DNA of 64,000 nucleotides from positions 1 to 64,000 of the forward strand of contig NW_024468540.1 of the NCBI RefSeq assembly GCF_001632365.1, given 5' to 3'. This document shows positions 32,150 to 45,217 of this stretch, piece after piece. The notes under the pieces were generated by a model. That model did no database searches, was not told the origin of the DNA, and saw only the letters and a program-made list of their open reading frames with translations. Position 1 is the first letter of the stretch. Every line of letters starts with the position of its first letter. The DNA comes from Laetiporus sulphureus 93-53. Taxonomy: Eukaryota > Basidiomycota > Agaricomycetes > Polyporales > Laetiporaceae. Position numbers and translations under genes: made by a program.

Positions 32150-35100
32150 TCCCCTCTCAAGGCTCATTGTCCTGAGGAGCCAAAACCTTTATTTCCCCTT
32201 CTTGTTGCTCACAACGGTTGGTAGCTTCTGGAGGGGAGTCCCTCAGCATAATATTCGAAGATTATCTGAGCTATCCTGTCTCCTGGCTTAATCAAAAATA
32301 CGAAATCTGTTGTGTTGATCAGTATGACCTTGAGTTCTCCGGTGTAATCTGGATCAACGACTCCTGTGTCCATGTCAATTCCTCAAGCAGCCAGTCCACT
32401 ACGTGGAGCTATTCATGTATAGGTATGTTTGGGAGGGTCAATGGTGACTCCTGTCCCTACCACAGCTCGTGAATGCGGAAGAAAATCGTGTGTTTCTGCT
32501 GCATAAATATCTCATCCTGCTGCTTCATTTGAGGATTTTTTCGGTGATTTGGCATTGTCTGTCATTTTATGATATAGGAAGAACTCGTCCGGGTGGTCGG
32601 ACATATTGATTCTGTGTGTGGATATCGGTGCAACTTCATATGAGGATAATTCGAAGTGTTTTCCACCAAAAGTGATGACCCTAATTGGTGCTTTGGCTGC
32701 ATCTGGGTGTTGTTGGTGGAATTCTTGAAGAAGCTCATCAGCGTTGGTGAGATTTGTTTGGGGTTCTCATGTATCATCGGAATGGTCATAGCCTTTCCAT
32801 TTGACGAGGTATTGGACCCTTCCCCTCACAACCTTCGAGTCTAGTATTTCTTCAACTTCGAATTCTGGTTCTCCTTCGATTTCTATAGCTGGGGGCTTTG
32901 GGGGTTCATGGTTTGCGACCATGTCTTGATGGTATATGATCAACTTGCTAGCATGGAAGACCGGGTGAACCTTCATTTGCTTGGGCAATTCCAGTTTGAA
33001 CGTGACTGGGCCTAGCTTCTGAAGTACTTTGTAAGGTTCAAAGTTTTGTGTGCCTAGCTTCGCAGATTTGACTTTTACTCTGAGATCCTTTCCCTTAAGT
33101 AGTACTAGTCTCCGACTTTGAATGGGACTTCTCCCTTTTTCTCGTCGAAGTACCATTTCATCCGTGAAGTCGAAACTTCCAATGCTGCCTTTGCCTGTTC
33201 TTGTGCCTCAGTTCAGTGGGTGAATAGATGTTCCAATGAAGGGTGACATATTGATTCATGTACGTCTGGTGCCATTTTTGGATGTCGGCCATATTCGACA
33301 AAGAATGGAGAAAGTGTGGTGGACTCATGGGCCTGGTTGTTGTATGAAAATTCTGCTGTTGGCAGGTAATAGACCCAATCATTCTGTCTATGGTTACAGT
33401 ACATTCGCAGATACTGTTCCAACACCTGGTTAACCCTTTCTGTCTGACCGTCTGTCTGGGGGTGATATGCAGTGGACATTGTTGACTTTATACCGAGCTT
33501 CTGGCAGAACTCCTGGAATAGTTTGCTTGCAAACTGAGTACCTCTGTCTGAGATAATCTGGCGCGGCAATCCGTGGAGTTTGAAGACTTCATTATAGAAT
33601 ATGTTATCGACTTGCGACGATGTGACTGTGTCGTCCATTGCATAAAAGTGCACTCGTTTCGTGAGTCTGTCTATGACGACAAGTATTGCCATCTTCTTTT
33701 CTCCCCTAAAGTCCATGGCTGGAGAAAGTTGAGTGATAAGATTGATGGTGATGATCTCCCATGGTTCTCCTGGTACGTCATTGGGTTATAGTAGTCTGTA
33801 CAGTTTTTTCCTTGAGTACTTGTTGCGTTGACAACTGTCGCAACCTTGTACGTATTGTTTAAACATTACGGACATTCCTGGCCACCAATAATTCTGAGTA
33901 ATAAGCTCCAACGTCTTGAACCTGCCGGGGTGTCCAGCTGGTAAGGTGTCGTGATGGAGTTTTATTAGGTCAAGGCGTAGCTGTTGATCCTTGGGGACAT
34001 AAACCTTTCCACGATGGAGCAGCAGTCCATGCTCAAAGTTCCATTCTGCGAGGTTTTTTCCAAATTCGCACCGTCCTGTAGTCAAAAGTGCACAATAATC
34101 CTTGGTCATCATGTCGTCTGTGAGTGCCTTCTTGATCCTTTCCAGTAGTTGAGCATCATCAACTTCAGATGCGTGAGCGGGTCGAATCGCATTGATAGCA
34201 AAAAATTCAGGTTTTAACAGCATTTGATTCGAATTGTCGCTGTCTACCCCCCTCTCATGGTCTGGCCTCCTGGACAGAGGATCGGCACATAACATTGTCT
34301 TTCCAGGTTGGTGACTGAGTATAAAATTGAAACGTGTGAGGAATAATGCCCAGCGTGCTTGGCACTGGGATAACTTCTGTGCCTGGTGGAAGTATGTAAG
34401 GTTGAGATGGTCTGACCAAATCTCAATGGGTTCTGGGTGTCCTTCTAAGTAGTGCCGGTATTCTTCTAGTGCTCGAATGATTGCAAGCATTTCCTTGTCG
34501 TAAATCTCATAGTTTCGCTCATGTTCATTGAGTGATTTAGAGTAATATGCAACTGGATGCCATAGCTTGTCTTCCCCTAATTGTTCGAGTACTGCACCAG
34601 TTGCGTAGTCTGAGGAGTCAGTCTCTAGACGGTATGGTGCAACGTCGTTGGGGAGTTGTAAGATCGGGGCTGATGTAAATGCCGTTTTGAGTGCACTGAA
34701 GGCTTGGTCTTGCTCTTCCTTCCATTGCCAGGGCACGTCCTTACAGGTGAGAAGTGTTAAAGGTCATGCGAGTTTCGCAAAGTCCTTTATAAATTGCCTG
34801 TAGAAATTCACGAATCCTAAAAAGGCTTGTACTTGTTTGACCTTTGTAGGTGCGGGCCAGCCAAGCACACCTTCAACTTTAGCAGGGTCCATCTGTACCG
34901 AGTTCTTGCTGATGATCATTCCAAGATACTCGATTGAGGACTGTTCGAAAAAGCATTTGTCTGGTTTGGCATATAAGTCATTGTCCGGAGGCGCTGAAGA
35001 ACTGCTTTTACTAGATGTCGGTGTTCATCGAGATCGTCCGTAAAAATGAGGATGTCGTCTAAATAGACTACCACCTTTCCAGTACGAACTAAGTCTTCAA

Positions 35101-36329
35101 GGACTGTATTCATCATTGTCTGGAAGGTACTGGGAGCATTGCAGAAACTGAAGTACATTACTGTGAGTTCGAAGAGACCGTGATGCGTGATAAAGGTGGC
35201 TTTTTCTTCGTCTCCTTCCCTAATCCTTATGTTATTGAACCCCCATCTCAGGTCGAGCTTAGTAAATATACTAGCATGTGAGAGCCTGTCAATGAGGTTC
35301 GAAATGCGGGGGAGTGGGACCTTGTTCTTCTTTGTTACTGCGTTGAGGTTCCTGTAGTCTTGTATGAGTCTCAGTGATCCGTCTTTCTTTTTGACAAAGA
35401 AGACAGGTGCTGCGGTTGGACTTCTTGATCTCTTGATGTAACCTTTAGCCAACTCTTGGTCTATCCACGTGTCAAGCGAATTTCTTTCCTTAGGTTCATA
35501 GGATATACTGTAACTTTGCCGGGCATGGTAACGATGCCTCTGGAACAAGTTCGATTGGATGATCGTAGGGCTTTCTTGTGGGCATTCGTTCTGACTGCTT
35601 CTTGGAGAACACATCGCCATACTCGTGGAAGTGTTTAGGAACATAGGCTGACCAGTAGTCTTTGTCCTGTTCTCCTTTTTGCAGCACTCTATCCTGATTC
35701 CTCTTGGTGTCAAGGCCCATAATGAGTGATGCTACAGCTTGTGCATCAGGATCTTCTGATAATGACACCCATCTAATGAAGCTGTCCATGTCATTCCAGT
35801 TGTCACCTAACTCCTGGAAACTGATGAACTCCATCAGGTCTTCAATGTGGGGGATGTTTGTGTCTTCCAGGTCCTCCTCCTGGACTGCTATCTGTGAGGG
35901 TGCTCATCTTTGTGGGCACTGGGTGAAATCGACTGTGAGTTTCCCCCAATCCACTTTGGGGTTATGCTCCTTGAGGAAACTCATGCCTAGTATAATGTCT
36001 TTGTGTCCTATATCGGTAACCAAAAGGCTTTGTCTGCTTGTGTGGTTTCTGATGGTTATACTTAGAAGAACCCTTTTCTTAATGGTTCCACCCTTGTTGT
36101 GAGATGCATCTGCATTATAAACCCTGATCTCCTTTTCAAGTGAGATCGTAGTGAGATTCAATTGATCAACCAGCCGTGGGTTGATGTAACAAGAATATGC
36201 TCCTGAGTCGAGGAGTGCCTCAGTCTGGACTTTCCTTACTCCCTGTTTGAGGTGAACAGGTAAATCGATCGCGTGTTTTGATGAACCAGTAGATGCGATG
36301 TATAAAAAACTTGATACTGGTACATGCAA
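32150..36329 (-). pseudogene. pol of element 4 with C-terminal dUTPase
   Basis: Same domain order as element 2: protease LLDSGAYSCYI (about 36200), [10 protein letters not shown] (about 35055), RNase H (about 34610), integrase (CDSCQRNK about 33830, DRGTQF about 33545), chromodomain (32767-32870) and dUTPase to about 32160. Several frameshifts and stops separate the pieces. The dUTPase keeps PRSG in motif 2 and GVVDPDYTGELK in motif 3, but the Trp of motif 1 is TGA and the Arg before IAPRSG is TGA (32413-32415), the same position as in elements 2 and 3. This copy spans the likely recombination point between outer and inner elements, so it may be a chimera. Confidence 0.88.
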
Positions 36330-36376
36330 GAGTGAGTAGGTACTATTACAATGTCTATGGGAACTCTGGCCAGACC

Positions 36377-37995
36377 TCAGAGAACCCGCCGAAGAAAATC
36401 CTCATCGTCTTCTACCTCCGTGATCCTAGCTGCTTCGACGGCTGGTTCCAGTTCTGCCTCCTTGTCCTTTCCCTTTGCATCGTAGCTGGCGATGAAAGCA
36501 CGGACTGCTTTTTTCCTCGCCTTGCTGTCATCGGAGCTGATGGATGATGTTGCTGTCGATATTGCCCTGGTTGCTTGACCCCGCTTTGGCATTTCAAATT
36601 TGCCCTTGTACTTGGGGTCTGGGCATCGCTGTTTAAAAATGAAGAGGTGTTTCCCGCATCGTGCGCACAGCTTCTTTTCCAGCCATCCTTCTTGCTCCTT
36701 GGTAAGTGTGGATACTCGATCCACAACCATTGCGTTAGGGTCCTTTAGGGCTTGTGGTGCCGATGATGTTGTTGTAACCGTTCCGCATTGTCCTGCCTTG
36801 TCGGCTCTGAACTTGGACTCCAATTGAAGGCATAGGTTGAGGTATTCCGGCCATGTGATGGGGTCAGCAATTCCTAGACTGTCTCATGTGACCATTGCCT
36901 GGCGTACGTCCTTGCTTCGATGTTCAGCAATGTAACCGATGAGTGCAGTGTGCCCTAAGTTGGTCTTAGTGGCCCATTGCTGGAACTGTTCTGTGAAAGA
37001 TACCATTGTGGGATATGTCTTACTGCAGATCTCCTTCAAATGCTGCTGCACATCCTTGTCCAGGTCGAGGGTCCTGTAGTTTACTTTGAGAATGTTGACG
37101 AAGTCTTCCCATGTGCCAAGTGCTTGTCGTGCCGCTGCCCTGATCGTGTATTCGGACATGTATGTGAATGCGCCACCTTCCGCAAGGCTGTGGTAATCTT
37201 GTGTTCGTCATCGTTGATCTCGTTCCACCGCATCCATATACCGAGTTGTTGGAGCCAGTCTTCCAGACTTCCTTTCCCCGAGTAGTGTGGAGGCTCAGCA
37301 ATTTTGATGCGTGGCTTGTGCGATTGGACCGTCTCAGATGTTTGACCTTGTGTCACAGTGATGCTGCTTGCTTTGAGCGAAGCTAGCTCATGTCGCAGCT
37401 TTGTGTTAGCTGACTTGATTTCCATCATCTCTTTTCCAATGTTCAACATTGCCGCTTGTGTACCTGAGAGCTCATCGTTGAGCACCGTTATGTGGGCATC
37501 TTGCATGTTGATCCTGTCCTTGAGCTTCCCATTTTCCGTTTGGAGGACTGCCTCCTTTAACTGGTGCTCGTTCTTGTTGTTCTGGATCAACGATTCGAAG
37601 GCCCTCTTGTGTTCGTACATTTTGTTGCTGAGCACATTGTAGACCTTGGCAACTTTGGTGCTGACCATGAGCTTCATCGCGATGATTACCCATTCACAGA
37701 TGTGATCCGGGACTTCACTGGGAGCGGACTGTCTAAGTGCATCTTCTAGATGCTCAAATTGATGCCCTTCAAACTCCCAGGTGGGAGGAACATAGGCAGG
37801 TAAGAGTGATGGTGTCGGGGATGTGGGTCCTCTGACTTGTGATGCAGAATCCTGGGGTCCTAGTCCAGGTTCAGGTGAGTTGTGCTGCGAGGTGCATGGG
37901 GTGCTGCCATCATGTGCTGATTCAACATTGGTGTGAAGAATATCGTCCATTCTTTGCCTGAACGTGGATGTGTACGCACGATCGGCTCCCTCCAT
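36377..37995 (-). pseudogene. gag of element 4
   Basis: Starts MEGADRAYTSTFRQRMDDIL at 37995 and ends RRVL-TGA at 36377. A 7-bp deletion near 37180 shifts the frame inside the capsid domain; a TGA (CGA in relatives) follows near 36886. The Cys/His segment CARCGKHLFIFKQRC is intact. Pol is in the -1 frame relative to the 3' part. Confidence 0.88.
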
Positions 37996-38016
37996 TGTGA
38001 TGTAAAGATGTGTAAA

Positions 38017-38870
38017 TTAATACAAAAAGTGCAAATATCTCTTTTTAGAGATGAAAACCAGGGCTTTGGTGATTTCCTGCAGCCTTTCCTCCTTTCCTAT
38101 CTGCTTGAAACTAATCCCTCCTATCTCCAAATAGACCGTGTTGATCACCTGCTTCTCAATGAATGTGTATGTGCACGTGCCGGTGTGAAGGTCAGCGCAG
38201 ACCTTATCGAGTTCTGTGGCAAGGCTATAGATGGGTCCTTGGTGCTCGTCCTTGAGACGGTATGAGAATGCTCCTAGTATAGGCTGGAGCCTGAAGTGGG
38301 TAGCATCTACCTGCTTTGTAAGGGTCTCGATGTGGATTGTTGGCCTGACTCTGGATGGGAGTGGGTGAATGGGATGGGCAATGGTGTTGGTTTTGATAAA
38401 GTTCAGCAGTGGCCGGACTGGGATGGGAGCAATGATGGGGGGAGGAACTGCGTTGGAGGTGATAAGCTCTGGGGGTGGTGCCAGCTTGCGACTACCAGTG
38501 GTAAGGCATCCTTTTCTGGGCTTGTAGCATTCAAGCGGTGGGGTGCGATCACGTGGCTTGCAGATGATTCCGCGCTTTATGATGTGCATTGTATCGACAA
38601 CCCTGGCTGCTGCGCGCTGCCTGTCTGTGGACGATGCGCCTAGTGAGGCAAGAGTGAGGAGCCTTCCGTGCTCCTTGTTGGTTTCTTGATGCTTGTAGTG
38701 AGTGTCGAGGTCAAACCTGGGGTGGCCTTGCACTTTGAAGCTTTGGGCAGCTCAGAGTCTTGCTGAGGCTCACGCCGGGTAGAGGTCAGATTGGAATGTT
38801 TGTCAAAAAAGCCGCGCGCTATGGCTGAAACTGCTTGCACTGAAAATACGTGGCCACTTATGTTAGACAC
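38017..38870 (-). pseudogene. ORF0 of the inner element, one-base frameshift
   Basis: Begins MSNISGHVFSVQAVSAIARGF at 38870. A one-base loss near 38720 shifts the frame and the rest (38017-38733) is open. It ends TAA, followed in frame by seven codons and the gag ATG, as in element 1. Confidence 0.75.
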
Positions 38871-38906
38871 TAAGCAGGGGTGCAGAAAATGTCAGATTGT
38901 TTCTAA

Positions 38907-39626
38907 TGTCACGGTAACACCAGACAAGAGATTAAAAAGACTAAAAGGAACAGTCACGTGGAACGTGCCGCCCTGATCCCCCTGATCCCAAAGTATCTCC
39001 CTGATCCCTATGTGGTGCAAGAGCCTGTTGACTTACTAGTCGATGTGGCAGATGCAAGCAAGGGGTAGAGATATATGAAGGAGCTTGTAAGCTCAGTGAG
39101 TGCTACAGGTAGTAGACGAGGAGAAACAATCTGAAGTTTCATCCTCTACATGGCTGATCTTATATACATGTACAGTGGGCTATCTTACCTAAGCTACCTA
39201 TCTACGGGTATAAGCAAATGGCCATACATGAAACAATAGGATGTCCGGAAGTAGAACAATAAGTGGGAAGATCGATGGTTGCTGCAGTAATGCATGTGCA
39301 CATCGTGCCTATCTTGGTTTCCCTTTTGTTCTCCGGTGTGAACACCGTACCTATCTAGGCTTCTGGCTAAACTAATAGGAAGCAGAAGGCCGATGCATAA
39401 CAATAATCCTTGTTCCCTTTGTTCCCAAATGGGTGCCTCTATTGTATCCTGGAATAGACAGGTCCGACCGTATCATCCGTGGGTCTGGACCATAACATGT
39501 GATGTGGACTATCACCTGATCTCTACGTGTCACGTCTGTGGCTGAGTGGCATGAGATATTGGTGAAGCACATGATCTGTGGTGTGAGAAAAGTCATGTGC
39601 GGACTTTGTGGCAAAAATCTGTGACA
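38907..39626 (-). repeat. Inner LTR in element 4
   Basis: 720 bp, TGTCACGG to CTGTGACA, closest by eye to the LTRs of elements 1 and 2. The primer site TCAGATTGTTTCT (plus-strand view, 38892-38904) lies to its left, so it is a 5' LTR. To its right is the cut ORF0 of the outer element; CAGAC (39627-39631) would be one half of the lost inner target duplication. Confidence 0.94.
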
Positions 39627-40310
39627 CAGACCTTGTCAAGTTCTGTGGCGAGGCTGTAAATGGGTCCCTGATGCTCGTCCTTGAGGCGATATGTGAACGC
39701 TCCTAGTATGGGCTGGAGCCTAAAGTGGGTAGCATCTACCTGCTTGGTGAGCATCTCGATGTGTATCATTGGTTTGACTCTGAATGGGAGTGGGCAAATA
39801 GGATGGGCAATGGTGTTGATCTTTATAAAGTTCAGTAGTGGCTGAACTGGGATGAAAGCAATGATGGGGGGAGGGAACGCGTTAGATGTAATAAGCTCTG
39901 CAGGTGGTGCTGGCTTGCGACTACCAGTGGTAAGGCATCCTCATCTGGGCTTGTAGCATTTGAGCAGTGGGGTGTGATCACGAGGCTTGCAGATGATTCC
40001 GCACTTTATAATATGTGTGGTATCAATGACCCTAGCTACTGCGTGCTGCCTGTCTGTGGACGATGTGCCTAGTGATGCAAGTGTGAGGAGCCTTCCATGC
40101 TCCTTGTTGGTTTTCTGACACTTGTAGTGGGCATCGAGGTTGATCCTGGGTGTGGCCTTGCACTTTGAAGCCTTGGGCAGCTCAGAGTCTTGCTGAGGCT
40201 CACGCCGGGTAGATATCGGATTGGAATGTGTGTCAAAAAAGCTGCACGCTATGGCTGAAACTGCTTGTGCTGAAATATGTGGCCACTTGTGTCAGACACT
40301 AAGCAGGGGT
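39627..40310 (-). pseudogene. Truncated ORF0 of the outer element
   Basis: About 225 codons similar to ORF0 (QAVSAIACSFFDTHSNPIST.., LITSNAFPPPIIAF.., LATELDKVC), cut by the inner LTR. It contains a stop after CYKPR (CGA->TGA type) and a small frame change near its start. Confidence 0.8.
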
Positions 40311-40336
40311 GCAGAAAATTGTCAGATTGTTTCTAA

Positions 40337-41035
40337 TGTCACAGCACCACTGGACAAGAGATCAAAAAAACTAAAAAAGGAACAGTCACATGGAACGTGC
40401 CATCCTGATCCCCCTGATCCCTAAAGTGGCTTGAGAGCCTAACACTCACTTATTGGTGAAGCAAGCATATGGAGGTGTGAAAGATATATGATGAAGCTGG
40501 TAAGCTCAGTGGGTGCTACAGTGGTAGATGAGGAGAAACAATCTAAAGTTTCGTCCTCTACATGCTGGTCTTATATACGTGTACAGGAGCCTGATTACAT
40601 AACCTTCATCGTACTACTATTACAGAATAGATGATTGGCTATCTACATATCTAGGCGACTAAACTATATATGGAACAATAAGTGGGAGAATCCATCTATA
40701 AGTAGAACAATAGGTGAGAAGATCGATGTTCTCCTGTGACAATGGTGAGATGATCCATCCTATCGTGGTAATGGCTATACCTTGAGCCAATAGCCTAGAT
40801 GATCCTGAACAATAGTTCTTGTTCCCTTTGTTCCCAAATGGGTGCCTCTATTGTATTCTGGAATAGACAGGTTTGGCCGTATCATCCATGGGCCTGGACC
40901 ATAACATGTGATGTGGACTATCACCTGATCTCTACGTGCTGTGTCTGTGGCTGAGTGGTGTGGGATAATGGTGAAGCACGTGATCTGTGGCATGAAAAAA
41001 GTCACGTGCGGACTTTGTGGCAAAAATCTGTGACA
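40337..41035 (-). repeat. Outer 5' LTR of element 4 (699-bp subtype)
   Basis: Same length as the 3' partner at 31447-32145 and closely similar. TCAGATTGTTTCT lies inside at 40322-40334; the LTR start region pairs with it over 11 bases (AGATTGTTTCT) rather than 13. Confidence 0.94.
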
Positions 41036-41061
41036 GAATCTATCGACGTATCACCTCCCTA

Positions 41062-41970
41062 ATGGCAGATCTTGCAACGACCTCATCCCTATACGAGCTC
41101 AAATCTCTCTACCCCTCTCATGGTGTGTCGAGCCCGATAATGTGGTTGACAACCCATGGTACCTTATCACCACAGTGGCTTTCAGCATAAGTGGTCAGCC
41201 AGAGGCTGTGCCACTCATCTACAAGTATGCATTGAATGAGCTGAAGCAGGAGCAGGACATGGAGTTGCCACAGGGTGCACTAGAGCAGTGTATAAGACTT
41301 ATGGACAGGCTCAGGGAGGCGTTGCTGCAATCTACCCTGCTGTGTGGGGCCTCGAGGGTATGCAGCAGGTGACAGCACAAGGACCAATCACATTGACGTA
41401 TATTATCTTCAGGTCATTGAAAGCTACTATGTTCTTTCCAAGGTCATCCCTGAGTCTCTTCACAGCAAACATGTCCAACGGTAAGCCTACAATGCTAAAG
41501 GTGACAACAACAGCTGACAAAAAGTATGCACACCCACAGTGACACAACCAAGAGCTTGAACTATTATCATGAGATGGGAGAGAACAACGTCCACTTTATG
41601 TACCATGAAAGAGCAGATGCCTTGAACAGGCTCGAAAAGATCTATGCAGATGTCAGTGAGTCCACGTGAATATTTGCAACCTTTGCCAGTCCATCTTCAT
41701 ATGCAATTAATGGCAGGTTGGTGGGTGCATTCAATCAGCTATGGGATCACATACACTGGGACAAACCTTCTTAAACTGATGGAGACAAACTTCGTGACCG
41801 CTGCAGTGATTGTGCCCATGGATGCTCCTCAACAGCTTGGCTGGCAGCTGGCGAATGCGAGGAACATGGGAGCAATGCTGGAGGAGGTGTGAGCAGTTCG
41901 GGAAATTGCAGTGAGGATTGCCGAGAGGTCGGGTGTGCAGTGGGAGGATGGGGTGCCAGAGGTTAATTGA
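41062..41970 (+). pseudogene. AhpD-like (carboxymuconolactone decarboxylase fold) pseudogene
   Basis: Four exons laid out as in the intact paralog at 47917-48825: NPWYLITTVAFSISGQPEAVPLIYKYALNEL; VIESYYVLSKVIPESL; a third exon with MGENNVHFMYHERADAL; and GWWVHSISYGITYTGTNLL.. to PEVN. The introns sit at the same places with GT..AG borders. Lesions: a frame change in exon 1 between the ATG (41062) and PDNVVDNPWY, and TGA at 41890-41892 where the paralog has a sense codon (EEV-x-AVREIA; the paralog reads EEAKAVREIA). Its promoter is separated from it by element 4. Confidence 0.82.
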
Positions 41971-42971
41971 TCTAAAATGATTAATGACTGTATGCATTAA
42001 TGTCACTAGCAATGCCTCTCCACCAGTGAAAGATTGCCTGGTGCATGTTCTCCTTCAGCATGCCAGAGAATGGATTCTCAAGTGATCAAGTGCTTGAGTG
42101 TGGTTGATTTCAAAATATGAATATGTGAGCACGCAGAGAACCTTGTGTCGCAAGGTGCGAAAGGCATTCAAGCTTATCTCACAAGTCGGAGAGGCGCAAT
42201 CAGCATTCTGCCCAGTTGACAGAACATCCATGTGAGGCACACCATTGTCTTGTGGGCCTGGCCTCTGACATTCACATGAAAATGAAACCATCCAGGGATG
42301 CAATCAAGTTGGCCAGCTTATGGAACTCAATTCTCTCATAGGGAACTATCGCCTTGTCATTAGGTTCGTGACTTGTGTGATGTTGACGTTAAAATCAGTC
42401 TCTGGCTGACGCTGTCTGGGCATACCTGGACTGATGTGGCTGATCATCGATTTTGAACCAGCCCAGCGATGATGTGCATCGATAGTGTTGAGAAAGCTGA
42501 ACCTCACGACCGAGGCTCAGGGACAAGCCGAGGTATCGAGGCCCTCACAAATGAAGAGTTCGGACCAATGTGGCTGAGGGATTATATAATATTTTCTAAT
42601 GTGTACACATATATATTAAGGAATGCCATATTAGGAAGATCTGTATCTTTCCGCATCCTCCTTTATCCTCAATGCTCACCCGTGTTCCATCCCTGAATCC
42701 AAGGGACAATAGATAGCATTTCTTTCAGGGAAGTCCGTCGTCCAAGATATGTGTTAGCAATCATCGCTTCCTCACTTCGACTTCAAATTGGTCAAGCAGA
42801 ATGTTATTTCTGGGAATGCTAGTTAGTAGTGTGATGTTGAGGTTAAACTGTATTCTTCCCTGGCTCGCCTGTCCGGGGATACTATCACTGATGTGACTGA
42901 ACATCAATTTTGAATTGTCATGTCTATGTTCCTCATCAATAGCATGGCATGCTTTATTCGGGGATGCTGTC
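41971..42971. repeat. Unassigned DNA with a diverged ~110-bp duplication
   Basis: About 42376-42490 and 42830-42945 are similar (GTGATGTTGA.GTTAAA, then CCTG.ACTGATGTG.CTGA.CATC). No gene seen. Confidence 0.45.
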
Positions 42972-43917
42972 TGTCACAGTATTAGGTGGCACCTTTCTTT
43001 TTGCACCATTAAAAGTCCTCATTTGAGTGATTATTTGGACGCCAACCTTCATATTGATCTCACAAAGTGGATACTTGGACAAACAGCACAATACTGCCAC
43101 ATACATTGCAGATATGACTGTGTCTACCACATGACCACCAAGCACCCATGATTCAGCCACCCAGTCATGTGACACTGGCCACTTGCCCAGAAAGGAACCC
43201 ATTAGACCATCAAGCTAGCAAGTACCTGATTCACCACTCAAAATAGTGGCACCACTTTGCCACCTAGCCAATAGGCAGGCACCACAGAGGATCCCCCTAC
43301 CAACCAGCATACAGTATAGCCAGGTACAGGATAGGCTGAATCTTCTCACAACCTTATCCAGATGAAGACTGATTGTCCCACTCATTGTTCTGAGTTTGGA
43401 CAGATCCTCTCATCTAATGTTGTAACCATTGTGATGTGCTCTGTTGGCTATCACCCATTGGCCCCTCAACAGTGGGCTCACTTACAGGCAATTGTCTTAT
43501 TAGATTAGATAGGATTACCTCGGCGTATCCATGGCCTTTGTAGATAGTTGCCATAATGAATACAAAACCATTACTGGTTTTGGCTATATGTTCACATGTA
43601 GATATCTGAGGTCTCACAGTAGCACAATGCCAGGGGCCCTGCCCTACATGTATATAAGTACCCATGAGGAAGCTGGGTATCCTTAGCTTCATTCATCTAT
43701 TTCATGTGGCTTTACAAGCCATCACCTCCTCTTTGTGTGATATAAGGCTAAGGGCCCTTTGAGCCCCTTTTTATAGGCTGCATGTCACTGCATGCCTTTT
43801 TGACCTAGCCCCCTTGTGGCAGGTCCTTATTTTGATTTTTGTGCAGGTCACTGAGCACGGCTAGCACCTTGCAGCCATTTTCTTGCCTTTTGGCAGGATT
43901 CATGATGTGCTGTGACA
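42972..43917 (+). repeat. Solo LTR, LTR family II
   Basis: 946 bp, TGTCACAG to TGTGACA, with a perfect target duplication CTGTC (42967-42971 and 43918-43922). TATA-type signal near 43648 (GTATATAAGTACC). Confidence 0.92.
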
Positions 43918-44360
43918 CTGTCACATGAGGCATGCATTTGTGCCCATTCACAGCCAGCACGTATTCTCGTCCAAATTCATCGTAAGTATTTCCCCAACAC
44001 TCCCATCTTGGAGCGAACATAGAAGCCTCTGTCGACATCTTGCATTCTAGAGCCTTATGATGCAGTTGAAGGGCACACCACGCATGTCTTCTCATGTATG
44101 TATGCCATCCTGTTCACGGTTCTCTTCACACTCTCTTACACTCTGCATCCATATATAATGCCTTCTTCACATTTCACTCATTCCTCAGTCTTATCCTTGA
44201 CGTCCAGATGGCCTCCCTGAAAGACATTCAAACTTGGACCCAAATCTTTCACGATGCTCATAGCAACGTCTCTTCACAAGTGCGAGATGAACTGATTCGT
44301 GTTGGTGCTTCAGCCAGCTGCAAGGGCAATTACTCAGATTCAGTCATCAAGTGCTTGAGC
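43918..44360 (+). other. Possible host gene start, interrupted by a solo LTR
   Basis: A TATA-like CATATATAATG (about 44148) precedes an ATG at 44208 reading MASLKDIQTWTQIFHDAHSN, cut by the LTR at 44361. Beyond it, MDVTELYTFEQPEDGKLQAQ.. to a TAG near 45320 could be the continuation. I do not recognise the protein. Confidence 0.35.
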
Positions 44361-45217
44361 TGTCGTAGTATTAGGTGGTAACTTTCTTTTTGCACCATTA
44401 AAGTCATCATTTGGCAACCACAAGTGGTTATTCGGACGCCAACCTTCATATTAGTCTTAAAAAGTGGATACTTGGACAAACAGCACAATACTGCCACATA
44501 CATTGCGGATACAACTGTGTCTACCACATGACCACCAAGCGTCCATGATTCACCATCCAGTCACGTGACACTGGCCACTTGCCCTATTCAAAAGTTATCA
44601 GGGGTTGGTCACGTGACACCAGGCCACTTGGCCAGAAAGGAACCCTTTGGACCATCAAGCTAGCAAGCACGCAATTCGTCACTCAGATAAGTGACACCAA
44701 CCCTATTGGCTACTCCATAGTGGCCTCATGTCGCCGCTCAATAGTGGCACCACTTTGCTGCTCAAATAGTGACACCACCTTCAGGCAATTATCTCATTGG
44801 ATTAGATAGGATTACCTCAGTGTATCCATGGCCTTTGTAGATAGTTGTCATAGTAGCTACCAGAACCTAATCGGTTATGGTATCATGTTCACATGTAGGT
44901 GTCAGGGGTATTTACCTTAGTATAGTGACTGAGGTCCCTACCTGCATGTATACATATAAGCACCCATGAGGAAGCTAGGTATCCTTAGCTTCATTCATCT
45001 ATTTCATGCAGCTTTACAAGCCATCACCCCTCTTTGTGTGATATAAGGCTAAGGGCCCTTTGAGCCCCTTTTTGCAGGCTGCATGTCACTGCATGCCTTT
45101 TTGGCCTGACCCTTTGTGGCAGACCCTTATTTTGGTATTTGTGCAGGTCACTGAGCACGGCTAGCACCTTGCTGCCATTTCCTTGCCTTTTGGCAGGATC
45201 TATGATGCACCATGACA
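44361..45217 (+). repeat. Solo LTR, LTR family II, degraded
   Basis: 857 bp, homologous along its length to 42972-43917 with gaps. The ends have drifted (TGTCGTAG, CATGACA), and the flanks TGAGC and TGGAC are not a clear duplication. Older than the other two copies. Confidence 0.82.

Larger units (their letters stand above)
31447..41035 (-). mobile_element. Element 4: composite nested Ty3/Gypsy element
   Basis: A 9,589-bp unit whose outer LTRs (31447-32145, 40337-41035; both 699 bp, a shorter subtype of family I) are flanked by the duplication GAATC (31442-31446, 41036-41040). Inside the outer ORF0 lies a further LTR of the 720-bp subtype (38907-39626) that serves as 5' LTR of the sequence to its left; the matching inner 3' LTR is missing. 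Simplest history: a second element inserted into the ORF0 of the first, then recombination between the two internal regions removed the inner 3' LTR. Inserted between TATA box and ATG of an AhpD-like gene. Confidence 0.92.

Noticed and set aside
1..41035. Dozens of antisense and off-frame open frames within the retroelements
   Set aside because: They mirror the coding strand of gag and pol, and recur only because the elements are repeated.
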